This document shows positions 1 to 8,380 of a stretch of 64,000 bases of DNA, piece after piece (position 1 is the stretch's first letter; each line of letters starts with the position of its first letter). This stretch comes from RGIG7450 sp045633565 (GTDB taxonomy: Bacteria; Bacillota; Clostridia; RUG12999), in NCBI GenBank assembly GCA_045633565.1, contig JAZQYO010000019.1, positions 62,001-126,000 of the forward strand, in the 5' to 3' direction. The notes beneath the pieces are model-generated. The model saw only the letters and a program-made list of their open reading frames with translations. It did not search any database and was not told the DNA's origin. The position numbers and the translations under genes are program-made.

Positions 1-35
1 ACTAAAAGTATAATTTTGTAAACAGGAGTGCACAA

Positions 36-908
36 ATGAAATTAAATTATATAAAACATAAGATTGCCAATCTAATCAGTATAAACAAGATTGTTACCAT
101 TCATTATTATGAATTTGACAAAAGCTTTTCTTTCGAGGGAGAGAGTCATGACTTTTGGGAAATGGTATACATTGACTCCGGAGAGGTTGAAATAGATGCT
201 GATAAAAGAAGAATTCATTTAAAACAGGGGGATGTAGTTTTTCACAAACCAAATGAATTTCACACAATAAAGGCGTATAACGAAGCTACAAATGTTTTTG
301 TAATTTCTTTTGTGTGCACTTCGGAAACCATGAACTTTTTCTGTGATAAGACAGTTCACGTTCCTGTGGCGTTAAGAAGAATTATTGGTACTATAATAGA
401 AGAATATCTGCAAACATTCAAGCCCATGTCTTCAAAAGATGTAAAACTTGAAATTAAAGAAAATCCGCCCGTAGGCGGACAACAGATGATAAGAATATAT
501 TTGGAACAACTTCTTATTATGCTTATTAGAAACGAACAGGAAAACAGGAAAATGAGGATTTTTCCGTCAAGGGAGAGTATGGAAAATCACCTTGTTTCAA
601 ATATGATACATATAATTGAAGAAAATATCTACAGTGAGATTTCTATAACGGATATTTGTACAAATCTTAATTATTCAAGGGCATACCTTTCAAAAATATT
701 TAAGCTAACCACCGGATATACGCTTTTGGAATATATATCTACATTAAAAATTAAAGAAGCTAAAAAGCTGATTCGTGAAGGCAGATATAACTTTACGCAA
801 ATATCTGACTTGCTTTGTTTTGATAATCCTCATTACTTTTCTTCAGTATTTAAGAGAATAACAAATATGACTCCGACTGAGTATAAAACTTCAGTTAAAA
901 AGCCGTAA
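36..908 (+). CDS. AraC-family transcriptional regulator with N-terminal cupin sensor
   Basis: This 290-residue protein has a cupin-like sugar/ligand-sensing half (about residues 25-100, with HxPNEFH-like strand motifs) and a C-terminal AraC/XylS double helix-turn-helix (about residues 190-285). The second helix-turn-helix carries the family signature around DNPHYFSSVFKR and ends in the usual MTPTEYK. An SD (CAGGAG) sits 6-9 bases before the ATG, and a TATAAT at 9-14 is probably its -10 box, with the -35 outside the window. Such proteins usually control sugar-use genes. No sugar gene follows directly, so the target is unknown; it may lie upstream of the window or be the MFS transporter beyond the tRNA. 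Confidence 0.92.
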   Translation: MKLNYIKHKIANLISINKIVTIHYYEFDKSFSFEGESHDFWEMVYIDSGEVEIDADKRRIHLKQGDVVFHKPNEFHTIKAYNEATNVFVISFVCTSETMNFFCDKTVHVPVALRRIIGTIIEEYLQTFKPMSSKDVKLEIKENPPVGGQQMIRIYLEQLLIMLIRNEQENRKMRIFPSRESMENHLVSNMIHIIEENIYSEISITDICTNLNYSRAYLSKIFKLTTGYTLLEYISTLKIKEAKKLIREGRYNFTQISDLLCFDNPHYFSSVFKRITNMTPTEYKTSVKKP

Positions 909-917
909 GAAAATAAA

Positions 918-949
918 AAAAGTCGAAGCAAAGCAAACTTTGCTTCGAC
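918..949 (-). terminator. Rho-independent terminator of tRNA-Pro
   Basis: A 12-bp perfect stem (922-933 with 938-949, 4-base loop) is followed on the minus strand by a T-rich run (TTTTTTATTTT). It lies directly downstream of the tRNA CCA end and has no T-run on the plus strand, so it serves the tRNA rather than the AraC gene. Confidence 0.85.
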
Positions 950-950
950 G

Positions 951-1027
<77 letters not shown>

Positions 1028-1042
1028 AAATCGACTTTTAAG

Positions 1043-1071
1043 ATTATAACACATACTTATAGAAAATGCAA
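1043..1071 (-). promoter_or_regulatory. Sigma-A promoter of tRNA-Pro
   Basis: On the minus strand TTGCAT (1066-1071) and TATAAT (1043-1048) are separated by 17 bp and lie about 15 bp before the tRNA 5' end. Confidence 0.75.
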
Positions 1072-1223
1072 GAGTTTTTTCAATTATTTTAGCAATTAGT
1101 TATTTTATATAAATTTAGTTTGATATAAAATGATAAAATTGATTAAAAACATAGTTGAAAAAAGCTCGAAAAAGAGTTAATATAATTAATTGAACGTATA
1201 ATTATATGGATTGGAAGAGTATT

Positions 1224-2471
1224 ATGAACACGAAAATTAAAAAAACTATTAAAACTCCCGAATTTTCGAGTTATGTTCTGTTTTTTCTTTGCTGGATAGT
1301 ATATTGTGTTATTTGTTTTGGCAAAAATTCTTTTTCGGCTGCTAATGCAGCTATAGTGAAAGAAGGTCTTTTTACAAAAGACAGTCTTGGGCTTATAGGA
1401 GCAGGATTCTATCTTTTTTATTCTGTCGGACAATTTTTAGGAGCCGGTTTTATTGACAAAGCTTCACCGCATAAATTTATTTCTCTTGGACTTGTAGCTT
1501 CAATGTTAAGCTGTATTATAATTGTATTCACTGATAATTTTTATATAATCTTGATTTCCTGGTGTCTGAACGGCTTGTTACAGTTTGCATTTTATCCTGC
1601 TTGTATTACCATTATTTCAACAAAGATTCATAAGGATTTCAGGAGAAAATCTCTAACATATTTTTCTTTTACAATTCCAATCGGAACACTTATAAGTTAT
1701 CTTGTTTCTTCCATGCTGCTAAGAAGTAACAGATGGACATCTGTTTTTGCGGTGTCTGCAGTTGTAACAATTGTTAGTCTTGTGGTATGGGTGATTTACA
1801 CAAAAAACAATTCAGCAATTACTTCAAAAAGCAATGTGGAAAAGGTTGAAAAAGAAAAGGTTAAAGTTCCATGGAAAAAACTTATTTCTGTCGGATTAAT
1901 ACCGATGTCAATAGGTGCTTTTATAAAAAGTTCTCTTGACCTTGGGACAAAAGCCTGGATTCCCACCATGCTTATGGAAACGTACGACCTTTCGGCAAGT
2001 TTCTCTGTTTTTCTGACAATTTTTATGGTAATCATAAATATAACCGGTGTATTTGTTGCCGATTATATTATTAAAAAGGTTAAAGGAAACGAAGTAAAAG
2101 CTGCTTCGAAGATTTTTTTGATTTCGCTACCTTTTATTGCCGGACTTTTATTTATGAAAAATTTAAACCTTTATCTGTCTGTAACATTCATGAGCATTTT
2201 TACAACACTTATGAGTGCGATAACACAGGTTGTTCTTTTTTACGCTCCGGTCAGATTTGTAAAGTACGGTTGCGTTGGAACGACAACGTCAATTCTAAAT
2301 GCATTTTCGGCATTCGGTACATTTGTTTCAACCTATTTGTTCGGTCTGATTGCTGAGCACTTTGGCTGGACAAGCACAATAATTACATGGATTGTTTTTG
2401 CGCTTGTAGGATTTATTGTTTTTGCTTTGGCATCGCCAAGATGGAAAAAATTTATAAATAACACCGATTGA
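1224..2471 (+). CDS. MFS transporter
   Basis: A protein of about 415 residues with some twelve hydrophobic segments and the major-facilitator layout: two six-helix halves separated by a Lys/Glu-rich cytoplasmic loop near residues 195-220. The first-half motif around FYLFYSVGQFLGAGFIDK resembles the organophosphate:phosphate antiporter branch (GlpT/UhpT-like), but this is only a resemblance and the substrate is unknown. ATG 1224 is preferred because GGAAGAG lies just before it; the upstream in-frame ATG at 1206 has no SD. A weak promoter (TTGAAA at 1155, AT-rich -10 near 1178-1186) precedes it. The gene is monocistronic and ends in a strong terminator. Confidence 0.88.
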   Translation: MNTKIKKTIKTPEFSSYVLFFLCWIVYCVICFGKNSFSAANAAIVKEGLFTKDSLGLIGAGFYLFYSVGQFLGAGFIDKASPHKFISLGLVASMLSCIIIVFTDNFYIILISWCLNGLLQFAFYPACITIISTKIHKDFRRKSLTYFSFTIPIGTLISYLVSSMLLRSNRWTSVFAVSAVVTIVSLVVWVIYTKNNSAITSKSNVEKVEKEKVKVPWKKLISVGLIPMSIGAFIKSSLDLGTKAWIPTMLMETYDLSASFSVFLTIFMVIINITGVFVADYIIKKVKGNEVKAASKIFLISLPFIAGLLFMKNLNLYLSVTFMSIFTTLMSAITQVVLFYAPVRFVKYGCVGTTTSILNAFSAFGTFVSTYLFGLIAEHFGWTSTIITWIVFALVGFIVFALASPRWKKFINNTD

Positions 2472-2477
2472 ACATTA

Positions 2478-2516
2478 AACCAACACCATCTACGATAAGA
2501 TTTGGTGTTGGTTTTT
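2478..2516 (+). terminator. Rho-independent terminator of the MFS gene
   Basis: An 11-bp stem (2478-2488 with 2503-2513) encloses a 14-base loop and runs into TTTTT ATTT. Confidence 0.85.
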
Positions 2517-2541
2517 ATTTATTACAATTGTGTAAAAATCA

Positions 2542-2570
2542 TTTACAAAGTAAAATTATTGTGTTATAAT
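2542..2570 (+). promoter_or_regulatory. Sigma-A promoter of the RCC1-repeat gene
   Basis: TTTACA (2542-2547) and a perfect TATAAT (2565-2570) are spaced by exactly 17 bp, about 33 bp before the start codon. Confidence 0.8.
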
Positions 2571-2603
2571 ATACACAGATAAAATTAATAAGGAGCCATA
2601 AAT

Positions 2604-4130
2604 ATGAAAAAGATTTTAGCACTTTTACTCATACTGATTTTCGGGGCATCTTCTGCCTTTGCTTCGGTTGACAAAATTTTCCCGGCAGATTTTCGTCTTC
2701 CCGATAAATTTTTAAATGTGACAAATGTTTACGATTGCAGCATATCTGACTCATTCGCTGCATTTATTAATACAAGTAAGCTTGTTAAAACGGTTGGCTT
2801 TAACGATAACGGACAGCTTGGTAACGCCGTTGTTGAAAGCTCTTCCGAGCTTGTTGATGTAACCGGATTGAATAACATTATAAAGGTTGCAACAGGTGAT
2901 GACTTTGCCATTGCATTGACACAGTCCGGAAAAGTTTATTCATGGGGAAAAAACGACAGGGGACAACTTGGTCTTGGTGATAAAGAGGATAAAAAAGTTC
3001 CTGTATCTATCGTTACCCTTTCAAGTGTAATGGATATAGCTGCAGGTGATAATTTTGCTCTTGCTGTAAAATACGATGGCACCGTATGGGCTTGGGGAGC
3101 AAATGAATTTGGTCAGCTTGGACTCGGCGATAAAGAGGACAGAATTGTTCCCACTCAAATTACATCCCTCGGAACTTCAGCGGCTGTTTATGCCGGAAAT
3201 GCTCATGCAGCTGCACTTTCCGGAGCTGCAAAGATGTATGTATGGGGTAAAAACGATTTTGGTCAGCTCGGTCTTGGAAATACAGACGAATATCTTACAC
3301 CTGCCCTTGCTACAGAATACCAGTCGGCACTTGATTATGCTTTTGGTGATGATTTTACAATCGTTTTAAAAGGTTCTGGTGTTATGTATGCCTGTGGTAA
3401 AAATGACAGAGGTCAGCTTGGTCTCGGCCATAATGAAAATGTAAATACCCTTACGGCTGTGGATTCTTTAAGATCTGTATTTCAGATTGATGCCGGTGCA
3501 AATCATGTTGCTGCGCTTACTTTCTCCGGTGTTGCTTATGCATGGGGTGCAAACGATAATGGACAGCTCGGAACCGGTGATTACGCAGATTATAATTTGC
3601 CGGTGAAAATTGAACTTGGCGGAACAAAAACAAATGTTGTTTGTGGCGGTAATTCAACTGTTTTTATGACAGGAGCAGGTCCTGTATATTATGCCGGAAA
3701 TTTAGTTAGTAATTTTGATAATGTTATAGCGCCCCAGGAACCACAAATCCCGGAGGGTCGCCCCCAAAAACCGGAATCTATTAAAGATATTGGTATTCTT
3801 ATCAATAACGAATGGTTTGTAACAGATGTTGAACCTGTAATAATTAACGACAGGACAATGCTTCCCATGAGAGCTATTTTTGAAAAATACGGTGCAACTT
3901 TGGAGTGGGATGATTCTATTAAAACTGCAACTGCAACGCTTGGCGATACAGTTATCAAAGTTGCAATTGGAGATGGCACTGCATACGTGAATGATAAGGC
4001 CGTTGAGCTTGATTCACCTGCTGTAATTGTTGATAGCAGAACTCTTGTTCCCGTAAGATTTATTTCAGAAGCTCTTGGTTTTACTGTTGACTGGGATGCT
4101 GTTGAAAGGGTTGTTGTTATAACAAAATAA
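2604..4130 (+). CDS. Secreted RCC1-repeat beta-propeller protein with C-terminal copper-amine-oxidase-N (stalk) domain
   Basis: 508 residues. The N-terminus is a clear signal peptide (MKKILALLLILIFGASSAFA). Residues about 50-375 hold six or seven RCC1-type blades, each with a WGxNxxGQLGLG-like core repeated at about 50-residue intervals; this matches a seven-bladed propeller. After a Pro-rich linker (QEPQIPEGRPQKPE), residues about 395-508 form a copper amine oxidase N-terminal-like domain with the RTMLPMRAIFEKYG and RTLVPVRFISEALG signatures. In Firmicutes that domain is found in secreted proteins and is not an oxidase. No catalytic domain is seen, so a binding or scaffolding role at the cell surface is inferred. 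SD AAGGAG precedes the ATG. Confidence 0.9.
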   Translation: MKKILALLLILIFGASSAFASVDKIFPADFRLPDKFLNVTNVYDCSISDSFAAFINTSKLVKTVGFNDNGQLGNAVVESSSELVDVTGLNNIIKVATGDDFAIALTQSGKVYSWGKNDRGQLGLGDKEDKKVPVSIVTLSSVMDIAAGDNFALAVKYDGTVWAWGANEFGQLGLGDKEDRIVPTQITSLGTSAAVYAGNAHAAALSGAAKMYVWGKNDFGQLGLGNTDEYLTPALATEYQSALDYAFGDDFTIVLKGSGVMYACGKNDRGQLGLGHNENVNTLTAVDSLRSVFQIDAGANHVAALTFSGVAYAWGANDNGQLGTGDYADYNLPVKIELGGTKTNVVCGGNSTVFMTGAGPVYYAGNLVSNFDNVIAPQEPQIPEGRPQKPESIKDIGILINNEWFVTDVEPVIINDRTMLPMRAIFEKYGATLEWDDSIKTATATLGDTVIKVAIGDGTAYVNDKAVELDSPAVIVDSRTLVPVRFISEALGFTVDWDAVERVVVITK

Positions 4131-4205
4131 TAACGTTTTCTGAACATTTAATATATCTATAAAGACAATTTTTGTCTTAAATTATAGAGGAAAGGAAGTA
4201 AAAGT

Positions 4206-4736
4206 ATGAGAATTGAAATTGTAGGTCGCAGGTACAATGTTTCTGAAGCAGTTGAACAGAGGATCAACGCAAAAATTGGAAAACTATCCAAGTTTTTTGG
4301 GGATGATGCGGACGTTAAAGTTGTTCTTTCAAAAAGGAAAGATACCAACATTATGGAAACAACGATTGTTCATAAAGGCATCATTTACAGAGCTGAAGAA
4401 GAAGCTCAGGATATGTATTCTGCAATTGACAGAGTTAGCGAAATTCTTGAAAGACAAATAAGGAAAAACAGAACACGTCTTGAAAAGAATCTGAGAAAAT
4501 CTGCTTTTATTCCTGATTTTGTAAATGACGCCTTTTATGAGGTTGAAGAAGAAAAAGAGTTTAATATAATAAGAACAAAAGAGATTTCTGTTAAACCTAT
4601 GGAAGTAGAGGAAGCAATATTACAGATGAACCTGCTTGGTCATTTGTTCTTTGCATACAGAGACAGTAAATCGGGCGAAGTAAGCATTGTTTATAAACGT
4701 AAAGACGGTGCTTACGGCGTTATAGAAACACACTAA
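4206..4736 (+). CDS. hpf: Ribosome hibernation-promoting factor, long form
   Basis: 176 residues, matching the long-form HPF typical of Firmicutes. Residues 1-100 are the S30AE domain that binds the decoding channel of the 30S subunit (starts MRIEIVGRRYNVSEAVEQRI). Residues about 118-176 are the C-terminal dimerisation domain (motif VEEAILQMNLLGHLFFAYRD, then VVYKR-type strand) that joins two 70S ribosomes into 100S particles. The SD AGGAAAGGAAG lies just upstream. A small hairpin (AAGACA/TGTCTT at about 4160-4176) sits between the preceding gene and this one. A strong terminator follows, so it is probably transcribed alone. Confidence 0.95.
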   Translation: MRIEIVGRRYNVSEAVEQRINAKIGKLSKFFGDDADVKVVLSKRKDTNIMETTIVHKGIIYRAEEEAQDMYSAIDRVSEILERQIRKNRTRLEKNLRKSAFIPDFVNDAFYEVEEEKEFNIIRTKEISVKPMEVEEAILQMNLLGHLFFAYRDSKSGEVSIVYKRKDGAYGVIETH

Positions 4737-4748
4737 ATAATAAAAACT

Positions 4749-4785
4749 GGTAAAGGGTGGAAACACCCTTTACCTTATTTGATTT
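4749..4785 (+). terminator. Rho-independent terminator of hpf
   Basis: A perfect 11-bp stem (4749-4759 with 4764-4774) with a GAAA tetraloop is followed by TTATTTGATTT. An in-frame GTG at 4757 lies inside this stem, which argues against it being the start of the next gene. Confidence 0.85.
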
Positions 4786-4801
4786 GAAAGGATGCATCAG
4801 G

Positions 4802-5896
4802 ATGAAAGAAGCGGCGGAAATTGTAAGTCAATTCCGACTTGAGGGGAAAATCACAGAAATTGTTCCTATGAATAGCGGACATATTAACACTACCTCAAGA
4901 ATTACGGTAGATAACGCAGGAAAAACAGAAAAATATACACTTCAGGCAATTAACACTTTTGTATTTAAAAATCCTGAAGGTGTTATGGATAACATATCTA
5001 AGGTTACAGCACACATTAAAGATAAACTCAGCAAAAGCGGCGGAGATACCGAACGTGGAGTTCTTACCGTAGTTCAAGCTCTTGATGGTAAATTTTTCTA
5101 TAAAGATGAAGAGGGGACATATTGGAGGATTTATCGTTTTATTGATAATTCACATACAGAAAATAAGGTTGAAAATCCCAAATCCTTATATAATGCCGGG
5201 GTTGGTTTTGGCAATTTTCAAAAACAATTGTCAGACTTTCCGATGGAATCTCTTGTAGATACAATTCCGGATTTTCACAATACGCCGGTTAGATTTGCTC
5301 AACTCACGGAAGCTATAGATAAAAATATAGCCGGAAAACTTGACAGCAGTATTCCTGAAATAGAGTTTTTTAAAGAGCGAGAGAAAGAAATGTCTATTTT
5401 GACAAATCTTAAAGCTGAAGGGAAAATGCCCCTCAGGGTAACTCACAACGATACAAAGTTCAACAATATTCTGCTTGATGATGAAACAAATGAAGCGTTA
5501 AGCGTTATAGACCTTGATACTGTTATGCCCGGTCTTGTGACTGACGATTTTGGTGATGCAATCCGCTTTGCTGCAAATACTGCCGACGAAGATGAAACTG
5601 ACCTTTCAAAGGTTGAGGTGTCGCTTGAACTTTTTGAAGCATTTACAAAAGGTTTTCTTGAGGCGTTAGACGGAAGTTTGACAAAAACCGAGATGGAACA
5701 TCTTGCGTGGGGTGCAAAAATCATAACAATGGAAAATGCCATGAGATTTCTTGCCGATCATCTAAATGGAGATGTTTATTTTAAAATACATAGAGAAAAT
5801 CACAACCTCGACAGAGCAAGATGCCAAATTGCTCTCGCAAAATCAATGGAAGAAAACTTTGATAAAATGCAGGAGATTGTTAAAAAATACATGTAA
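4802..5896 (+). CDS. Aminoglycoside-phosphotransferase-fold kinase, NahK-like (N-acetylhexosamine 1-kinase-type)
   Basis: A small-molecule kinase of about 364 residues with the APH fold. The N-lobe has a GHINTT nucleotide-binding loop like that of bifidobacterial NahK. The catalytic loop is RVTHNDTKFNNIL (HxD-x4-N type), and the metal-binding Asp is in SVIDLDTVMPG. Family members phosphorylate GlcNAc/GalNAc or related compounds with ATP; the true substrate here is unproven. ATG 4802 is chosen because AAAGGA sits 9 bases upstream; an earlier in-frame GTG lies inside the hpf terminator. No lacto-N-biose or mucin genes neighbour it, which weakens a direct transfer of the NahK name. Confidence 0.82.
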   Translation: MKEAAEIVSQFRLEGKITEIVPMNSGHINTTSRITVDNAGKTEKYTLQAINTFVFKNPEGVMDNISKVTAHIKDKLSKSGGDTERGVLTVVQALDGKFFYKDEEGTYWRIYRFIDNSHTENKVENPKSLYNAGVGFGNFQKQLSDFPMESLVDTIPDFHNTPVRFAQLTEAIDKNIAGKLDSSIPEIEFFKEREKEMSILTNLKAEGKMPLRVTHNDTKFNNILLDDETNEALSVIDLDTVMPGLVTDDFGDAIRFAANTADEDETDLSKVEVSLELFEAFTKGFLEALDGSLTKTEMEHLAWGAKIITMENAMRFLADHLNGDVYFKIHRENHNLDRARCQIALAKSMEENFDKMQEIVKKYM

Positions 5897-5916
5897 AAAT
5901 GTGTTTTAAATATTAC

Positions 5917-5945
5917 TTGAAATTTTTAATAAAAGGTAGTATAAT
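5917..5945 (+). promoter_or_regulatory. Sigma-A promoter of asnS
   Basis: TTGAAA (5917-5922) and TATAAT (5940-5945) with a 17-bp spacer. The leader is only about 35 nt, too short for a T-box. Confidence 0.82.
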
Positions 5946-5985
5946 AAATATATTGTAAATTTATGCCATGAAAGGTGTTTAATAA

Positions 5986-7380
5986 ATGAAAAGAACAGAG
6001 ATAAAACAGCTCTACAGAGAAACTGACCGTTTTGGTGGCGGTAAAGTAACTGTGGCTGGCTGGATAAGAACTTTAAGAAGCTCTAAAAACTTTGGATTTA
6101 TTGAGCTTAATGACGGTAGCTTTTTCAAAAATGTTCAGATTGTTTTCGAAGAAGACAGAATTTCCAACTATAAAACAGTTGAAAAACTTAATGTAGGTTC
6201 AGCTATTGTGGTAACAGGCGACCTTGAACTTACGCCTGACGCAAAACAGCCGTTTGAAATTAAAGCAGATGATATTTTTATTGAAGGTGAATCAACTCCT
6301 GATTACCCTCTTCAGAAAAAACGTCATTCAGTTGAATTTTTGCGTGAAATTTCTCATCTGCGTCCCAGAACTAACCTTTTCTCTGCGGTTTTAAGAGTTC
6401 GCTCAGTTGCGGCTTATGCAATCCATAAGTTCTTCAACGAAAGAAACTTTGTTTATGTTCATACGCCGATTATAACCTCAAGTGACTGTGAGGGTGCCGG
6501 CGAAATGTTCCAGGTTACCACAATGGACCTGAATAATATTCCGAAAAATGAAAACGGCGAGGTTGATTATTCAAAGGATTTCTTTAATAAACCTGTTAGT
6601 CTTACTGTAAGTGGTCAGCTTAATGTTGAAACTCACTGTATGGCATTTGGCAAGGTTTATACATTCGGACCCACCTTCCGTGCTGAAAACTCAAACACAG
6701 CCCGTCATGCTGCAGAATTCTGGATGATTGAGCCTGAAATTGCTTTTGCTGACCTTAATGATGATATGGAGCTTGCTGAGGCACTGCTTAAGTATATAAT
6801 AAATTATTGTCTTGAAAATGTTCCGGAAGAACTTGAGTTTTTCAATAATTTCGTTGATAAAACACTACTTGACAGACTTCATAATATTGTTGAAAACGAT
6901 TTTGCTCATGTTACTTATACAGAAGCTATCGACCTTTTAACACCTGTGGCTGATAAGTTTGAATATCCTGTGTCATGGGGTATAGATTTGCAGACTGAAC
7001 ATGAACGCTATCTTACAGAGCAGATTTTCAAAAAACCTGTGTTTGTAACTGATTACCCCAAAGAAATCAAAGCGTTTTATATGCGTAATAATGATGACGG
7101 TAAAACAGTTGCGGCTATGGACTGTCTTGTTCCCGGAGTTGGAGAAATAGTTGGCGGAAGCCAGCGTGAGGAAAGAATGGATGTTCTTCTTCAGAAAATG
7201 AAAGATTTTGGTCTTGAAGAAAAAGAATATGAATTCTATACAGACCTCAGAAAATACGGCGGTAACAAACATGCCGGATTTGGACTTGGTTTTGAAAGAA
7301 TGATAATGTACTTAACGGGTGTATCAAACATTCGTGATGTAATGTCGTTTGCAAGAACGGTCGGAAAATGTGATTTCTAA
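5986..7380 (+). CDS. asnS: Asparaginyl-tRNA synthetase
   Basis: 464-residue class IIb synthetase. An N-terminal OB-fold anticodon-binding domain (about residues 15-105, VTVAGWIRTLRSSKNFGFIEL) precedes the catalytic core. Motif 2 is FRAENSNTARHAAEFWMIEPE, with the AsnRS-type arrangement rather than that of AspRS, and motif 3 is the C-terminal GFGLGFERMIMYLTG. It attaches Asn to tRNA-Asn directly. The genome also carries gatCAB nearby, so the amidotransferase is probably needed mainly for Gln-tRNA(Gln). The start has an AAAGGTG SD. Monocistronic: it has its own promoter and a shared downstream terminator. Confidence 0.97.
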   Translation: MKRTEIKQLYRETDRFGGGKVTVAGWIRTLRSSKNFGFIELNDGSFFKNVQIVFEEDRISNYKTVEKLNVGSAIVVTGDLELTPDAKQPFEIKADDIFIEGESTPDYPLQKKRHSVEFLREISHLRPRTNLFSAVLRVRSVAAYAIHKFFNERNFVYVHTPIITSSDCEGAGEMFQVTTMDLNNIPKNENGEVDYSKDFFNKPVSLTVSGQLNVETHCMAFGKVYTFGPTFRAENSNTARHAAEFWMIEPEIAFADLNDDMELAEALLKYIINYCLENVPEELEFFNNFVDKTLLDRLHNIVENDFAHVTYTEAIDLLTPVADKFEYPVSWGIDLQTEHERYLTEQIFKKPVFVTDYPKEIKAFYMRNNDDGKTVAAMDCLVPGVGEIVGGSQREERMDVLLQKMKDFGLEEKEYEFYTDLRKYGGNKHAGFGLGFERMIMYLTGVSNIRDVMSFARTVGKCDF

Positions 7381-7383
7381 AAA

Positions 7384-7417
7384 AGAAAAGGGACAGCATT
7401 TGCTGTCCCTTCTTTTG
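7384..7417. terminator. Bidirectional terminator between asnS and the FHA-RDD gene
   Basis: A GAAAAGGGACAGC/GCTGTCCCTTCTTTT hairpin centred at 7400 has A-rich and T-rich flanks, so it can stop both convergent genes. Confidence 0.8.
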
Positions 7418-7420
7418 TTA

Positions 7421-8224
7421 TTAAACTCGTTTAACAGTTCTTGTTCCTGCAATGACATCGTGTAGAGGGCGTTTACCTGAGAAAAGGGGGATAAAGCCAA
7501 CAAACAGAATAATCGCTGAAGCAAATTTAGCAAAAAATCGTTTTGTTGCCTGCTTAAAATCAATATTTTCGCCTGTACGGTTGCAAATGACTTTGAGTCC
7601 AAATATCATTTTTCCCATGGTTGCACCAGAGCTGCCCGATTCTCCCAGAGCGTAGTACATCCAAAGAATAAATACCCAGACTATCATTGTTAAAAGCAAA
7701 ATATATTTTAGTGGCAGGAATCTGTTGAAGGCTGCAAGAATAATAGCAGCTGCACCAATACACATAAACATTGCTATAACAAAGTCAGCAAGAGCTGCTA
7801 CAAATCTCGGTCCAAAAAAAGTTCCGGATTCTGTTGGTGAATTAATTGATGTATCTGTTTTAACAGGGGCAACTTTTTTTACATTTGAATTTCTAACACG
7901 TGATTCTTCGCATGTGTATCTTAAAGTGATTACACTGCTCGATGTACCAATAGTAACATTCATACCTGATGAAAGGCGAATTTTACTGTAGGCAGTACCG
8001 CTTACGCGAATTTTATTAAGACTTCCTGCATCGACAATATCTACAGTATCTCCTGAAAACTGAAGAACCGCATGATGCCTTGAAACAGATGGAAAGGGCA
8101 GGATAATATCATTATCGTCAGCACGGCCGATTTTAATTTCACCGCTTTCGAAGGAAGAAAGAGAATTTAGCAGAATTGTTTTCTGTTTCTCGTTCTCCAA
8201 AAAGACTGTCAGATAATGTTTCAT
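7421..8224 (-). CDS. FHA domain plus RDD-family integral membrane protein
   Basis: 267 residues. Residues about 15-90 form a forkhead-associated (phosphothreonine-binding) domain, with GRADDNDI, SVSRHHAVLQF and a D-x-GSLNK-I signature. After a linker (about 105-130) the C-terminal half is an RDD domain with three hydrophobic segments and the typical GATMGKMIFGLKVI and LHDVIAGTRTV motifs. FHA domains dock on phosphorylated Thr partners, while the role of RDD proteins is poorly known. The pairing suggests a membrane protein that answers to Ser/Thr kinase signalling. The SD AGGAGG is well placed, and a consensus promoter faces away from the ligA operon. Confidence 0.9.
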   Translation of the reverse strand: MKHYLTVFLENEKQKTILLNSLSSFESGEIKIGRADDNDIILPFPSVSRHHAVLQFSGDTVDIVDAGSLNKIRVSGTAYSKIRLSSGMNVTIGTSSSVITLRYTCEESRVRNSNVKKVAPVKTDTSINSPTESGTFFGPRFVAALADFVIAMFMCIGAAAIILAAFNRFLPLKYILLLTMIVWVFILWMYYALGESGSSGATMGKMIFGLKVICNRTGENIDFKQATKRFFAKFASAIILFVGFIPLFSGKRPLHDVIAGTRTVKRV

Positions 8225-8265
8225 AATGTTTGTGCCTCCTGTTTAATGCTTAACTGATTATAATT

Positions 8266-8294
8266 ATTCTACACTAAATAATAAATAAAGTCAA
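8266..8294 (-). promoter_or_regulatory. Sigma-A promoter of the FHA-RDD gene
   Basis: On the minus strand TTGACT (8289-8294) and TAGAAT (8266-8271) are separated by 17 bp, about 40 bp before the start. Confidence 0.75.
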
Positions 8295-8320
8295 TAATTT
8301 ATTTAATTTGGTAAATACTA

Positions 8321-8349
8321 TTGTTTTTTAAGGGGAAATATAGTATAAT
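8321..8349 (+). promoter_or_regulatory. Promoter of the MPN-like/ligA/gatCAB/rnr operon
   Basis: TTGTTT (8321-8326) and TATAAT (8344-8349), 17-bp spacer, 31 bp before the first gene. Confidence 0.72.
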
Positions 8350-8380
8350 AGTATATTGGAAATATTCGGAGTGTGTATAG

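Noticed and set aside
3689..4147. 152-codon minus-strand frame opposite the RCC1 gene
   Set aside because: It is antisense to a well-supported stalk domain, with a Ser/Thr/Val-rich shadow composition and no SD.
5881..5985. T-box upstream of asnS (and of alaS, 53281-53345)
   Set aside because: Both leaders are about 30-40 nt from a clear promoter to the start codon, too short for a T-box, and no T-box core sequence is present.
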